Below, piece by piece: positions 23,227 to 32,820 of a stretch of 64,000 nucleotides of DNA. The position numbers and the translations under genes are program-made. How positions within the stretch are numbered: the stretch's first letter is position 1; the number at the start of each line of letters is the position of its first letter. Origin of the DNA: Acidobacteriota bacterium (lineage in GTDB: Bacteria > Acidobacteriota > Thermoanaerobaculia > UBA5066); NCBI GenBank assembly GCA_029781975.1, contig JAKOVQ010000009.1:1-64000 (forward strand), in the 5' to 3' direction. Below the pieces are notes generated by a model. The model was not told the origin of the DNA, did no database searches, and worked only from the letters and a program-made list of their open reading frames with translations.

Positions 23227-24002
23227 GCGCGACGGTGGTCAAGCTGGGGGGGAGCCTCCTCGAGAGCCGCCCGCTCCGCGCGGCGGCCCTCGAGGCGATC
23301 GCGACGGCCTGGACGTCGGGCGAGCGGCTCGTCGTCGTCCACGGCGGCGGCAAGCGGATCGACAAGATGCTCGCCGCCCTCGACATCCCGAAGAAGGTCC
23401 AGGGGGGGCTCCGCGTCACCGACGCCGAGACGCTCGACGTCGTGGTCGCCATCCTCTCCGGCCTCGTGAACAAGACCCTCGTCGCCGAGCTCAAGGAGCG
23501 GGGGATCTCGGCCGCGGGCCTCTCCGGCGCCGACGGCGGGACGCTCTGGGCCGAGTTCCACGAGGCGGTCGACGGCGTCGACCTCGGCTTCGTCGGGCGG
23601 CCGGTCAGCTGCGACGCGCGCCTCCTCCGGGCCGTCCTCGGAGCCGGGTTCCTGCCGCTGGTGGCCTCGGTCGCGCTCGGGCGGGACGGGACGCTCCTGA
23701 ACGTCAACGCCGACGCGGCCGCCGCGGCCCTCGCGGTCGCCCTCGGCGCCCGCAAGCTCGTCTACCTCACCGACGTCGAGGGGGTGAGGGACGAGTCGGG
23801 CGAGGTGGCGGACCGCCTCGACGCGGCCGACGTGAGGAGGCTCCTCGGCTCGGAGGCCGTCACCGGCGGGATGCGGCCGAAGCTCGGGTCGGCGCTCGAA
23901 GCGCTCCAGGCGGGCGTGTCGGAGGTCCTCGTCGCAGGCCCGGACCGGCACCGGGCCGCCGTCCTCGAAGGAAAGGGAGGGACGCACCTTGCAGCAGCCT
24001 GA
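23223..24002 (+). CDS. argB: N-acetylglutamate kinase
   Basis: Phosphorylates N-acetylglutamate with ATP in arginine synthesis. The sequence starts VVKLGGSLL (phosphate-binding lysine), has the VVHGGGKRIDKML segment, TLLNVNADAAAAALA, LVYLTDVEGV and a C-terminal GGMRPKLGSAL. It is 259 residues, the usual amino acid kinase size. The GTG start overlaps the argC stop by 4 bp. In organisms with an ArgJ cycle this enzyme is often arginine-inhibited, but the N-terminal helix typical of the inhibited hexameric form is absent, so feedback may act elsewhere. Confidence 0.94.
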   Translation: MSATVVKLGGSLLESRPLRAAALEAIATAWTSGERLVVVHGGGKRIDKMLAALDIPKKVQGGLRVTDAETLDVVVAILSGLVNKTLVAELKERGISAAGLSGADGGTLWAEFHEAVDGVDLGFVGRPVSCDARLLRAVLGAGFLPLVASVALGRDGTLLNVNADAAAAALAVALGARKLVYLTDVEGVRDESGEVADRLDAADVRRLLGSEAVTGGMRPKLGSALEALQAGVSEVLVAGPDRHRAAVLEGKGGTHLAAA

Positions 24003-25200
24003 CGATGCTTCCCGTGACGAGAGCCCGTCTGCCGTCGAGGCCCGCGCCGCCGCCTACCTCCTCCCCACCTACGCCTGGACCCGGTTCCACCCGCGGGACG
24101 GGCGCGGGGCCCGGCTCGTCGACGCCCACGGGAAGGCGTACTGGGACCTCCTCGCCGGGATCGCGGTCAACGCCCTCGGCTACCGGCACCCCGCCCTCGT
24201 GAGGGCGCTCCGGAAGGAGGCGGGCGACCTCCTCCACGTCTCGAACCTCTTCTACCAGCCCGCGCAGGCGGAGCTCGCGGAGAGGCTCGTCACGCTGTCG
24301 GGGCTCTCTCGGGCCTTCTTCTGCAACAGCGGGACCGAGGCGAACGAGGCGGCGCTGAAGTTCTCGCGGCTCCTCGCTCCCGGCAAGCCCGGCGTCGTCG
24401 CGCTCGAGAACAGCTTCCACGGCCGGACGTTCGGCGCCCTCTCGATGACCGGGAACGAACCCTACCGGACGCCGTTCGAGCCGCTCGTCCCGGGCGTCAC
24501 CTTCGTCCCCGCGAACGACGTCGCGGCGCTCCGGGCCGCGGTGACGGAGAGGACCGGGGCGATCTTCCTCGAGCCGATCCAGGGGGAGGGGGGGATCGTC
24601 CCGCTGAGCGACGCCTTCCTCCGCGCCGCCCGCGAGAGGGCCGACGCGGTCGGCGCGGCCCTCGTCTTCGACGAGATCCAGTGCGGGCTCGGCCGGACGG
24701 GGTTCCTCTTCGCCTTCCAGCGGTCCGGCGTCGTCCCCGACGTCGTCACGCTCGCCAAGCCGCTCGGCGGCGGGCTCCCGCTCGGCGCGGTCCTCACCGG
24801 GCCGAGGCTCGAGGGGCTCGTCAGGCCCGGCCACCACGGGACGACGCTCGGCGGCAACCCCGTCGCCTGCCGCCTCGGCCTGACCGTCCTCGACGAGCTG
24901 GTCGAGGGGGCCCTCGTGGCGCGGGTCGCCGACGTGGGCCCCTGGTTCGGCAGGAAGCTCGCCGCCCTGGCGCGCCGCTCCCCGGCGATCGCCGAGGTGA
25001 GGGGCTGCGGCCTCATCTGGGGGATCGAGCTCGACCGCGAGGCGGCGCCGGTCCAGGCGAAGCTCCTCGAGAAGGGGTTCGTCGTCGGGACGGCCCGCAA
25101 GAAGGTGATCCGCCTCCTCCCTCCCTACGTCGTCCCGAAGGCCGCCCTGGCGGCGTTCGTCCTCGCCCTCGAAGAAGCGCTGAAGGAGCCGGTCGCATGA
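23989..25200 (+). CDS. argD: acetylornithine aminotransferase
   Basis: PLP enzyme that makes N-acetylornithine from the semialdehyde with glutamate as amino donor. It has FFCNSGTEANEAALK, the FHGRTFGALSMTG segment, FDEIQCGLGRTG and the Schiff-base lysine K257 in LAKPLGGGLPLGA, then GTTLGGNPVA. The length of 403 residues is standard. It starts with TTG at 23989 after a GGGAGGGA ribosome site, overlapping the end of argB by 14 bp, and its stop overlaps the argG ATG. Such enzymes often double as succinyldiaminopimelate aminotransferase in lysine synthesis. Confidence 0.93.
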   Translation: MQQPDDASRDESPSAVEARAAAYLLPTYAWTRFHPRDGRGARLVDAHGKAYWDLLAGIAVNALGYRHPALVRALRKEAGDLLHVSNLFYQPAQAELAERLVTLSGLSRAFFCNSGTEANEAALKFSRLLAPGKPGVVALENSFHGRTFGALSMTGNEPYRTPFEPLVPGVTFVPANDVAALRAAVTERTGAIFLEPIQGEGGIVPLSDAFLRAARERADAVGAALVFDEIQCGLGRTGFLFAFQRSGVVPDVVTLAKPLGGGLPLGAVLTGPRLEGLVRPGHHGTTLGGNPVACRLGLTVLDELVEGALVARVADVGPWFGRKLAALARRSPAIAEVRGCGLIWGIELDREAAPVQAKLLEKGFVVGTARKKVIRLLPPYVVPKAALAAFVLALEEALKEPVA

Positions 25201-26462
25201 AGACGAAGAACGGAAGGCAGGTCAGGAAGGCCGCCCTCGCCTACTCGGGGGGGCTCGACACCTCGATCATCATCCCGTGGCTGAAGGAGACCTACGGCTG
25301 CGAGGTCGTCGCGGTGGCGGTGGACGTCGGCCAGGCGGAGGAGACGGCGGGCCTGAGGGAGAAGGCGCTCGCCACCGGCGCGTGCGACTTCCACCTCCTC
25401 GACGTGAGGGAGGAGTTCGCGAAGGAGTACCTCTTCCGCGTCCTGCGCGCCGGAGCGGTCTACGAGCACGAGTACCTCCTCGGCACCTCGACGGCGCGGC
25501 CGCTCATCGCGAAGAAGCAGGTGGAGGTGGCGCTCGCGACCGGGTGCGACGCGCTCTCGCACGGCTGCACGGGGAAGGGGAACGACCAGGTCCGGTTCGA
25601 GCTGGCCTACCAGGCGCTCGCGCCCGAGCTGGCGGTCATCGCCCCGTGGCGCGAGTGGGAGATCACCTCGCGCGAGGAGGCGATCGACTACGCGGCCGCG
25701 CGGAAGATCCCCGTGACCGCGACGAAGAAGGAGCCCTACTCGCGCGACCGGAACCTGTGGCACATGTCCCACGAGGGGGGGCCGCTCGAGGACCCGGCGT
25801 TCGAGCCGGAGGAGTCGATGTTCAAGCTGACCGTCGACCCGCGCAAGGGGCCGGACGAGCCCGAGCGGGTGACGATCGGCTTCGAGAAGGGGTTCCCGGT
25901 CTCGGTGAACGGCGAGCCGCTCTCGCCCGCCCGGCTGATCGAGACGCTGAACGCGATCGCGGGGCGGCACGGCGTCGGGCGCGCCGACATGGTCGAGAAC
26001 CGGCTCGTCGGGATCAAGTCGCGAGGCGTCTACGAGACCCCCGGCGGGACGCTCCTCGTCCAGGCCCTCCGCGCCCTCGAGACGCTCACGCTCGAGCGCG
26101 ACGCGATGCACGAGAAGGAGCGGCTCGCGCTCCGCTACGCCGAGCTCGTCTACTACGGCCAGTGGTTCAACCCGCTCCGCGAGGCGCTCGAGGCCTTCAT
26201 GGAGAAGATCACGCAGTCCGTCACCGGCCAGGTCACGATGAAGCTCTTCAAGGGCTCGGCCATCGTGGTCGGCCGGACGGCCGACGACTCGCTCTACTCC
26301 GCCGACCTCGCGTCGTTCAACATGACGGGCTACACGCCGCAGGACGCCGCGGGCTTCATCCGCCTCTTCGGGCTCCAGACGCGCGGGCGCAAGCGGCTCT
26401 CGCCCCGCTCCGCCGAGGCGATGGCGGCGGGCGAGCACCTCCGCCTCGAGCCGTGGGGCTGA
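25197..26462 (+). CDS. argG: argininosuccinate synthase
   Basis: Joins citrulline and aspartate with ATP to give argininosuccinate. The N-terminal ALAYSGGLDTSI is the ATP pyrophosphatase P-loop; GCTGKGNDQVRFE, MSHEGG and GRADMVENRLVGIKSRG are family signatures. It is 421 residues long, slightly above the ~400 average, with a Lys/Arg-rich start and a small C-terminal extension. It overlaps argD by 4 bp. Its aspartate could be supplied by the aminotransferase-PEPC fusion at 51.0-54.6 kb; that link is inference. Confidence 0.95.
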   Translation: MKTKNGRQVRKAALAYSGGLDTSIIIPWLKETYGCEVVAVAVDVGQAEETAGLREKALATGACDFHLLDVREEFAKEYLFRVLRAGAVYEHEYLLGTSTARPLIAKKQVEVALATGCDALSHGCTGKGNDQVRFELAYQALAPELAVIAPWREWEITSREEAIDYAAARKIPVTATKKEPYSRDRNLWHMSHEGGPLEDPAFEPEESMFKLTVDPRKGPDEPERVTIGFEKGFPVSVNGEPLSPARLIETLNAIAGRHGVGRADMVENRLVGIKSRGVYETPGGTLLVQALRALETLTLERDAMHEKERLALRYAELVYYGQWFNPLREALEAFMEKITQSVTGQVTMKLFKGSAIVVGRTADDSLYSADLASFNMTGYTPQDAAGFIRLFGLQTRGRKRLSPRSAEAMAAGEHLRLEPWG

Positions 26463-26474
26463 GGCGGTGACGCC

Positions 26475-27896
26475 GTGAAGAGGCGCCAGCTCTGGGGCGG
26501 CCGGTTCGCGGAGGGGCCGGCGGAGGTCCTCCGGCGCTTCAACGACTCGTTCGCCTTCGACCGCGAGCTCCTCTCCGTCGACGTCGAAGGCTCGGTCGCG
26601 TGGGCCGAGGAGCTCGGGCGGTCGGGGGTCCTCCGTCCGGCCGAGGCCCGGGCGATCGCCCGCGGCCTCCACGCGGTCCGGGAGGAGTGGGCCGCCGGCG
26701 GCGCGCGCGCCGCGGACGCGGCGGTCGCCGCGGGCCACGAGGACGTCCACTCCTACGTCGAGGCGGCCCTGGCGGAGAAGCTCGGGCCTCTCGCGGGGAA
26801 GCTCCACACGGGGCGGTCGCGGAACGACCAGGTGGCGACCGACGTGAGGCTCTACCTGAAGGGCGCCCTCGCCGAGCTCGAGGCGGGGGCCCTGGAGCTG
26901 GCCGGTGTCCTGGCCGTCCGCGCCGCCGACGAGGCCGCCACCCCCATGCCGGGCTACACGCACCTGAAGCGGGCCGAGCCCGTGACGTTCGGACACTGGG
27001 CGCTGGCCTATGCCGAGATGCTCCTGCGCGACGCCGGCCGCGCGCGGGACGCGGCCGAGCGGGCCGACGAGTGCCCGCTCGGGTCGGGAGCCCTCTCGGG
27101 GACGCCCCTCCCGGTCGACCGGGCCCGCCTGGCCGCATCGCTCGGCTTCGCCCGCCCCACGGCCAACTCCCTCGACGCGGTCTCGGACCGCGACGCCGCC
27201 GCGGAGTACCTCTTCGCGGCGGGCCTCCTCCTCGTCCACCTCTCGCGCCTCGCGGAAGACCTGATCTTCTTCACGTCCGACGAGGTCCGTTTCGCCGACC
27301 TCCCCGACCGGCTCGCCACCGGCTCCTCGCGGATGCCCCACAAGAAGAACCCCGACGTCCTCGAGCTCGTCCGCGGGCACGCGGGGCGTGCGGTGGGGGA
27401 GCTGGCGGGGCTCCTCGCCCTCCTGAAGGGGATCCCGCTCGCCTACGACAAGGACCTCCAGCTCGACAAGGAGCCCCTCTTCCGGACGCGCGCGACGCTC
27501 GCGGCGGCGGTCCCGGCCCTCTCGGCGCTCCTCGCCGGGCTGACGCTCCACCGCGAGAGGATGCGCGCGGCCGCGTCGGACGACGCCCTCCTGGCGACGG
27601 AGCTGGCCGACGCCCTGGCGCGCCGCGGGGTCCCCTTCCGCGAGGCGCACGACGTGGTCGGGCGGCGGATCGCCGCCGCCGAGGAGGCGAAGGCGTCCCT
27701 CGCGGGCCTCGGCCCGGGCGACGGCGTCACCTCGGCGGACCTCCGCGCCCTCGACGTGGACCAGGCCCTCGCCCGCCGCGCGGCCGTAGGGGGGACCTCG
27801 CCGAGGCGGGTCCGCGCGGCGGCCCGGGCCGTCCTCCGGAGGATCGAGCGGCAGAGGAGGCAAAGGAGGCGGACGGGGCGAAGGAGGCGTCCATGA
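26475..27896 (+). CDS. argH: argininosuccinate lyase
   Basis: Splits argininosuccinate into arginine and fumarate, the last step of the pathway. It begins with QLWGGRFAEGP, has HTGRSRNDQVATD and the superfamily signature GSSRMPHKKNPD with the flexible catalytic loop. It is 473 residues; the last ~20 are very Arg/Gln-rich and run into the argJ ribosome site, and are probably dispensable. GTG start with GAGGCGGTGA upstream, 12 bp after argG; stop overlaps argJ by 4 bp. Confidence 0.95.
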   Translation: MKRRQLWGGRFAEGPAEVLRRFNDSFAFDRELLSVDVEGSVAWAEELGRSGVLRPAEARAIARGLHAVREEWAAGGARAADAAVAAGHEDVHSYVEAALAEKLGPLAGKLHTGRSRNDQVATDVRLYLKGALAELEAGALELAGVLAVRAADEAATPMPGYTHLKRAEPVTFGHWALAYAEMLLRDAGRARDAAERADECPLGSGALSGTPLPVDRARLAASLGFARPTANSLDAVSDRDAAAEYLFAAGLLLVHLSRLAEDLIFFTSDEVRFADLPDRLATGSSRMPHKKNPDVLELVRGHAGRAVGELAGLLALLKGIPLAYDKDLQLDKEPLFRTRATLAAAVPALSALLAGLTLHRERMRAAASDDALLATELADALARRGVPFREAHDVVGRRIAAAEEAKASLAGLGPGDGVTSADLRALDVDQALARRAAVGGTSPRRVRAAARAVLRRIERQRRQRRRTGRRRRP

Positions 27897-29074
27897 AGCT
27901 CCCGAAGGGGTTCCTCGCCTCGGGGGTCGAGGCCGGCATCGGCAAGAAGCGCCCCGACCTCGCCCTCCTCGTCGCCGAGGGGGGGGCGAACGCCGCGGCG
28001 GTCTTCACGCGGAACAGGTTCCTGGCCGCGCCCGTCGTCGTCTCGAAGGCAGCGCTCCGGAGGAGCGGCGGGCGGGTCCGCGCGGTGGTCGTCAACAGCG
28101 GCTGCGCGAACGCCGTGACCGGCGCCGCGGGCCTCGCCGCGGCACGTGCCGTCCAGCGGCGGGCCGCCGGGCTCCTCGGCTGCCCCGCCCGCGAGGTCTT
28201 CGTTGCCTCGACGGGGGTGATCGGCGTCCTCCTGCCGGACGAGAAGATCCGCGCCCGCCTCCCGGACGCCGTGGCGCGCCTCTCGGCCGGGGGCCTGGCG
28301 GCGGCCTCCCGCGCCATCCTGACGACGGACGCCGGGCCCAAGGTCGCGCAGGCGGCCTACTCGTGGAACGGCCGCCGCGGCCGCGTCGTCGGCTTCGCCA
28401 AGGGGGCCGGGATGATCCACCCCGACATGGCGACGATGCTCGCGTTCGTGACGACCGACGCGCCGGCCGCCCCCGCGGCGCTCAGATCGATCCTGAGGTC
28501 GGCGGTGGGGGAGAGCTTCAACGCGATCTCCGTCGACGGCGACACCTCGACGAACGACACCGTCCTCCTCCTGGCGTCGGGGACGCTCGGCGGCCCCGGG
28601 ATCGCGGCCGCGGAGGAGGCTCCCGAGCTGGCCCGCGCCGTCGCCGAGGTCTGCCGCCGGCTCGCGTGGATGATCGTCCGGGACGGCGAGGGGGCGACCC
28701 GCGTCATGGACGTGGAGATCACCGGCGCGGCGTCGGAACGGGAGGCGAGGCTCGCGGCGCACGCCGTCGCGACGTCGCCCCTCGTGAAGACGGCGCTTCA
28801 CGGCGGCGACCCGAACTGGGGCCGGATCCTCGCGGCGATCGGGAGGAGCGGTGCCCGCGTCTCCACGCGCCGGGTCTCCCTGAAGGCGGGCCCGGTCGTC
28901 CTCGTGGAGTCGGGCGCGCCGACGGCGTACCGGGAGGCGGCCGCCGCGAAGGTCTTCGCGCGCGAGCGCGTTCCGATCACGGCCGACCTCGGGGTGGGGT
29001 CGGCCCGCGCCCGCCTCCTGGCCGCGGACCTCGGTCCCGCCTACGTCTCGCTGAACGCCGACTACCGGAGCTGA
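27893..29074 (+). CDS. argJ: ornithine acetyltransferase / N-acetylglutamate synthase
   Basis: Moves the acetyl group from N-acetylornithine back to glutamate, giving the cyclic, acetyl-saving form of the pathway. The self-cleavage site is in HPDMATML with the nucleophile T181; SGCANAVTG, NAISVDGDTSTND and HGGDPNWGRI are family motifs. Length 393 residues is usual. Whether it is bifunctional (also using acetyl-CoA) cannot be read directly, but no argA is present in the cluster, which favours it. It follows AAGGAGG and overlaps argH; it is the last gene of the operon. Confidence 0.94.
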   Translation: MKLPKGFLASGVEAGIGKKRPDLALLVAEGGANAAAVFTRNRFLAAPVVVSKAALRRSGGRVRAVVVNSGCANAVTGAAGLAAARAVQRRAAGLLGCPAREVFVASTGVIGVLLPDEKIRARLPDAVARLSAGGLAAASRAILTTDAGPKVAQAAYSWNGRRGRVVGFAKGAGMIHPDMATMLAFVTTDAPAAPAALRSILRSAVGESFNAISVDGDTSTNDTVLLLASGTLGGPGIAAAEEAPELARAVAEVCRRLAWMIVRDGEGATRVMDVEITGAASEREARLAAHAVATSPLVKTALHGGDPNWGRILAAIGRSGARVSTRRVSLKAGPVVLVESGAPTAYREAAAAKVFARERVPITADLGVGSARARLLAADLGPAYVSLNADYRS

Positions 29075-29186
29075 CGCGGGTCCCGCCGCGGCGGCCGGCG
29101 TCTCGCCGGGCCTTCGCGCGACGCTTTCCGCCGGGTCTCGGGGCCTGACCGCCGGTGCTACGATCCCGCGCTGCGCGGGTTCGCGG

Positions 29187-32078
29187 ATGAGGCGCGAGGA
29201 GAGGCTCCTGCTGGGCGTCGCGGAGGCGTCGCGGCTCTTCCTGCAAGGGGAGCGCGCGGACGACGTCCTCCCCCGGGCGCTGGGCGTCCTGGGCTCGGCG
29301 GCCCAGGCGGATCGCGCCTACCTCTTCCAGAACGAGACGGACCCGACGTCGGGCGAGCTGCTGATGTCCCACCGGTACGAGTGGGTCCGCCCGGGGGTCT
29401 CCCCCCAGATCGGGAACCCGGCCCTGGTGAGGCTTCCCTACAGCCGGGCGATGCCCGCCCCGTGGCTCGGCGAGCTCCTGGCGGGAGAGTCGCTGCCGGT
29501 CCTCGTCCGCGACGTGCCGGAGGAGCGGCGGGCGCTCCTCGAGGAGCAGGGGATCCAGTCGCTCCTCCTGGCGCCGATCCACGTCGGCAGCCGCTTCTGG
29601 GGGACGGTCGGCCTCGACGACTGCCGCGCGGCCCGCGAGTGGACCGAGGAGGAGCGGGCGATCCTCGCGGTCGCCGCCGCCTCCATCGGCGCCTTCGTGA
29701 CGCGCCGGGAGGCGGAGGAGGAGAGGCGGAAGGGGGAGGAGCGCTTCCGGACCCTCGTCGAGGGCTCCGCGGACTGCATCTGGGAGATGGACTCCGGGGG
29801 GAGGTTCACCTACCTCGGCCCGAGCTTCCAGGAGCTGACCGGCATCCCGCCCGAGGAGGCGATCGGGCGGGGAGCCGAGGCCTTCCTCTCCCCTCCGGAG
29901 GCCGAGAGGCTGAAGCTCTTCTTCGAGGAGCTCGGCCGGGATCCCCGGCGCTTCACGTCGCTCCGGGTCGTCATCCAGCGCCGCGACGGACGGGAGGTCG
30001 TCGCCGAGTCGACGGGTCTTCCCTCCCTCGACGCCGACGGGCGGGTGGTCGGGTTCCGGGGGTCGACCCGGGACGTGACCGAGCGCGACCGGGCGGCGCG
30101 CCTTCAGGCGGCGCTCTTCGCCATCGCGGACGCCGCCGGCGCGTCGCAGGACCTCGGCGAGCTCTATCGGCGCGTCCACGAGATCCTCGCGGGCCTGATG
30201 CCGGCGCGGAACTTCTACATCGCCCTGATCGACGGGGAGCGGCAGTGGATCGACTTCGCCTACTTCGTCGACGAGGAGGACCCCGCCCCGCAGGCGCGCC
30301 CGCTCGGCAAGGGGCTGACCGAGTACGTCTTCCGGTCGGGCCGCACGCTGCTGGCGTCGCCCGAGGGCTTCCAGCAGCTCCGGGCGTCGGGCGATGTGGT
30401 GCCGATCGGGAGCCCCTCCGTCGACTGGCTCGGGACGCCCCTGAAGGTCGCGGAGCGGACCATCGGCATCCTCGCCGTCCAGAGCTACACCGAGGGGACG
30501 CGGTACACCGCCACGGACGCGAGGATGCTCGAGTTCGTCTCGACGCACGTGGCCCTGGCGATCGAGCGGACGAGGGTGCAGGACGAGAGGCGCCGGACGC
30601 TGGAGCGCCTCGCCGAGGCGCAGGCGATCGCGCACGTCGGGAGCTGGGAGCTCTTCCCCGGCCACGACCCCGAGGTGCTCCTTTCGGACGAGGGATGCCG
30701 GCTCGTCGGCGCCCCCTCCCCGGCCGGGATCCGGACGGCGGCGGAGTTCTTCTCGCTCCTCGTGCCCGAGGACGGGGAGGCGCTCGCGGCTGCGGTCCGC
30801 CGCGCGCGGGACGAGGGGGCGCCCTTCACCCTCGACGTGAGGACCCGCGCGGCGGCGGACGCGCGCTCCCGGACGCTCCACGTCCAGGGGCGCCCGGCGT
30901 TCCGCGAGGCGGGACGCGCCGACGGGGTGGTGGCGACCCTCCTCGACGTCACGGAGAGGAAGCGGACCGAGAAGGCGCTCCGGGCGGCGACCGGCGAGAT
31001 GACCGAGTCGATCGCCGAGCTCGAGCGCCGGAACCTCGAGATCTCGCTCCTCGCCGAGATGGGGCGGCTCCTCCTCGCCAGCCGCAACCCGGCCGAGGCC
31101 CACGCGGTGACCGCGCGCTTCGGGCCGCGGCTCTTCGAGGGGGCGAGCGGGGCGCTGCTGGTCGTCGAGCGCGAGCGCGACACGCTGCGGCGGGTCGCCG
31201 CCTGGGGCGACGGGGGGGCGACGACGGCGAGCTTCGCGCGCGACGACTGCTGGGCGCTCCGCGCCCTGCGGCCCCACCGCGTCGACGGCCGGCAGGGGGC
31301 CCTCCGCTGCCCGCATTCCTCGCAGCCCGAGCCCTGCTGGTCGCTCTGCCTCCCCCTCGCCGCGCAGGGAGACCTCCTCGGCGTCCTCTCGCTGGAGCGG
31401 ACGACCCCGTTCGAGACGGAGGGGCGGGCCGAGGCGGCCGAGCGGCTGGCGGGGACGGCGGCCGAGCAGCTGGCCCTCGCCCTGGCGAGCCTGGACCTCC
31501 GCGAGATCCTGCGCGAGCAGGCGACCCACGACTCGGTGACCGGCCTCTACAACCGCCGCTACCTGGAGGAGGCGCTCGAGCGGGAGATCCGGCGCGCCGA
31601 GCGGAAGGGGACACGGCTCGGCCTCCTCCTCCTCGACCTCGACCGGTTCAAGCCGTTCAACGACTCCTACGGGCACGACGCCGGGGACGCCCTCCTCCGG
31701 TCGTTCGGCGCGTTCCTCCGCGCGCGGGTCCGCGCCGGCGACGTGGCGTGCCGCTACGGCGGGGACGAGTTCACGGTCCTCCTCCCGGAGGCGAACGAGG
31801 AGAACGTCCACCGGCGGGCCGAGGAGCTCCGGCAGAAGGTCCGCGAGATGCCGATCCCCGGGCTCCCGCCGGCCCGCGAGCCGGTGACGCTCTCGGCGGG
31901 GGGCGCGGTCTACCCCGACAACGGGAAGACCTCCGCCGAGCTGCTCCGGGCCGCGGACGAGGCGCTCTACCGGGCGAAGGCGGAGGGGCGCGACCGCGTC
32001 ACCATGGCCGCCGCGGGATGGCCGACCACCCCGGAGGGGGAGGCGCCGGTCCGGAAGCCGCCGGCGGCCGACGGCTGA
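29187..32078 (+). CDS. multi-sensor diguanylate cyclase (GAF-PAS-GAF-PAS-GAF-GGDEF)
   Basis: Soluble c-di-GMP synthase of 963 residues. Reading along the chain: GAF (about 8-170), PAS (about 180-300, ending RDVTERD), GAF (about 305-462), PAS-like (about 475-592, ending LDVTERK), GAF (about 615-770) and GGDEF (about 775-945). The catalytic motif YGGDEF is intact (858-862) and an RAGD inhibitory site lies five residues before it (849-852), so it should be active and feedback-controlled. It has no membrane segments and no EAL domain. The sensors' ligands are unknown. It stands alone after the arg operon. Confidence 0.92.
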   Translation: MRREERLLLGVAEASRLFLQGERADDVLPRALGVLGSAAQADRAYLFQNETDPTSGELLMSHRYEWVRPGVSPQIGNPALVRLPYSRAMPAPWLGELLAGESLPVLVRDVPEERRALLEEQGIQSLLLAPIHVGSRFWGTVGLDDCRAAREWTEEERAILAVAAASIGAFVTRREAEEERRKGEERFRTLVEGSADCIWEMDSGGRFTYLGPSFQELTGIPPEEAIGRGAEAFLSPPEAERLKLFFEELGRDPRRFTSLRVVIQRRDGREVVAESTGLPSLDADGRVVGFRGSTRDVTERDRAARLQAALFAIADAAGASQDLGELYRRVHEILAGLMPARNFYIALIDGERQWIDFAYFVDEEDPAPQARPLGKGLTEYVFRSGRTLLASPEGFQQLRASGDVVPIGSPSVDWLGTPLKVAERTIGILAVQSYTEGTRYTATDARMLEFVSTHVALAIERTRVQDERRRTLERLAEAQAIAHVGSWELFPGHDPEVLLSDEGCRLVGAPSPAGIRTAAEFFSLLVPEDGEALAAAVRRARDEGAPFTLDVRTRAAADARSRTLHVQGRPAFREAGRADGVVATLLDVTERKRTEKALRAATGEMTESIAELERRNLEISLLAEMGRLLLASRNPAEAHAVTARFGPRLFEGASGALLVVERERDTLRRVAAWGDGGATTASFARDDCWALRALRPHRVDGRQGALRCPHSSQPEPCWSLCLPLAAQGDLLGVLSLERTTPFETEGRAEAAERLAGTAAEQLALALASLDLREILREQATHDSVTGLYNRRYLEEALEREIRRAERKGTRLGLLLLDLDRFKPFNDSYGHDAGDALLRSFGAFLRARVRAGDVACRYGGDEFTVLLPEANEENVHRRAEELRQKVREMPIPGLPPAREPVTLSAGGAVYPDNGKTSAELLRAADEALYRAKAEGRDRVTMAAAGWPTTPEGEAPVRKPPAADG

Positions 32079-32085
32079 CTCCCCG

Positions 32086-32091
32086 TAGAAT
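32086..32091 (+). promoter_or_regulatory. -10 box before the basic-tailed hypothetical gene
   Basis: TAGAAT, 33 bases upstream of the GTG at 32125, with room for the GGGAGG ribosome site in the leader. No -35 seen. Confidence 0.35.
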
Positions 32092-32124
32092 CGGCGCGAG
32101 GCGGAAGGCCGACGGGAGGTGTCC

Positions 32125-32820
32125 GTGGACGGAAAGCTCCAGGTGTCGCTCCTCGAGGTCAGCGTGGAGAGGAACGGGCGCCCCTTCACCGCCCCGCGCC
32201 CGATGGACGTCGGCCTCGTCCTCCAGCTCGTGAACCCGGTCGCGGGGACGGCGCTCGCGCTCGACTCCGTGACGTTCCGGGCGCTCCCGGGCGAGACGTT
32301 CCCCGGGTCGCAGCTCGGCGCCGCCGTCCGGCCGGGCGACCCGCTCCCCCTCTTCAAGGGACCGGTCGCCGTCCCCGACGCGGTCCTCCTCGACGTGCGG
32401 TTCGTCGTCTTCTACCAGAACGACCTGGGGCCGATCGTCGGCGCGGTCGTCAACAAGCTGGTCGACCTCGCGGCGGCGCGGATCCCGGTCCTCGGGGACC
32501 TCGCGTCCCGGCACCTCCACCTGAAGCTCGAGTCGAGGGTCGCGGAGGAGTACGGTCGGCAGAGCGTCCTCGTGAATACACCCGCGGAAGGGCCGGGCCC
32601 CCGGAGCGTCGCGCTGGCCCTCACCGCCCCCGAGACGATCCGGGGCTTCTACATGGCGGACGCGACCGGACGCTCGGCCCCGCGGCCCGCGCCGCCCGCC
32701 GTCTTCATCGAGGAGGGCGAGACGGCGGCGACCGCCGTCCTCGAGCTGCGGCTCCTCCCGCCGGCCGCGAGGAAGGCCCGGAAGGCCGCGGCGAAGCGAG
32801 CCCCCCGGGCCCGCCGCTGA
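32125..32820 (+). CDS. hypothetical protein with basic C-terminal tail
   Basis: Not recognised. The protein has about 231 residues. It has no signal peptide and looks like a beta-rich domain (KLQVSLLEVSV, VLLDVRFVVFYQ, AVLELRLLPP) with one helical part (GPIVGAVVNKLVDLAAARI). The last ~18 residues are Lys/Arg/Ala-rich (ARKARKAAAKRAPRARR), which suggests nucleic-acid or other polyanion binding. I prefer the GTG at 32125, five bases after GGGAGG, over the GTG at 32119. A TAGAAT box upstream suggests its own promoter, so it need not belong with the cyclase gene before it. Confidence 0.65.
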   Translation: MDGKLQVSLLEVSVERNGRPFTAPRPMDVGLVLQLVNPVAGTALALDSVTFRALPGETFPGSQLGAAVRPGDPLPLFKGPVAVPDAVLLDVRFVVFYQNDLGPIVGAVVNKLVDLAAARIPVLGDLASRHLHLKLESRVAEEYGRQSVLVNTPAEGPGPRSVALALTAPETIRGFYMADATGRSAPRPAPPAVFIEEGETAATAVLELRLLPPAARKARKAAAKRAPRARR

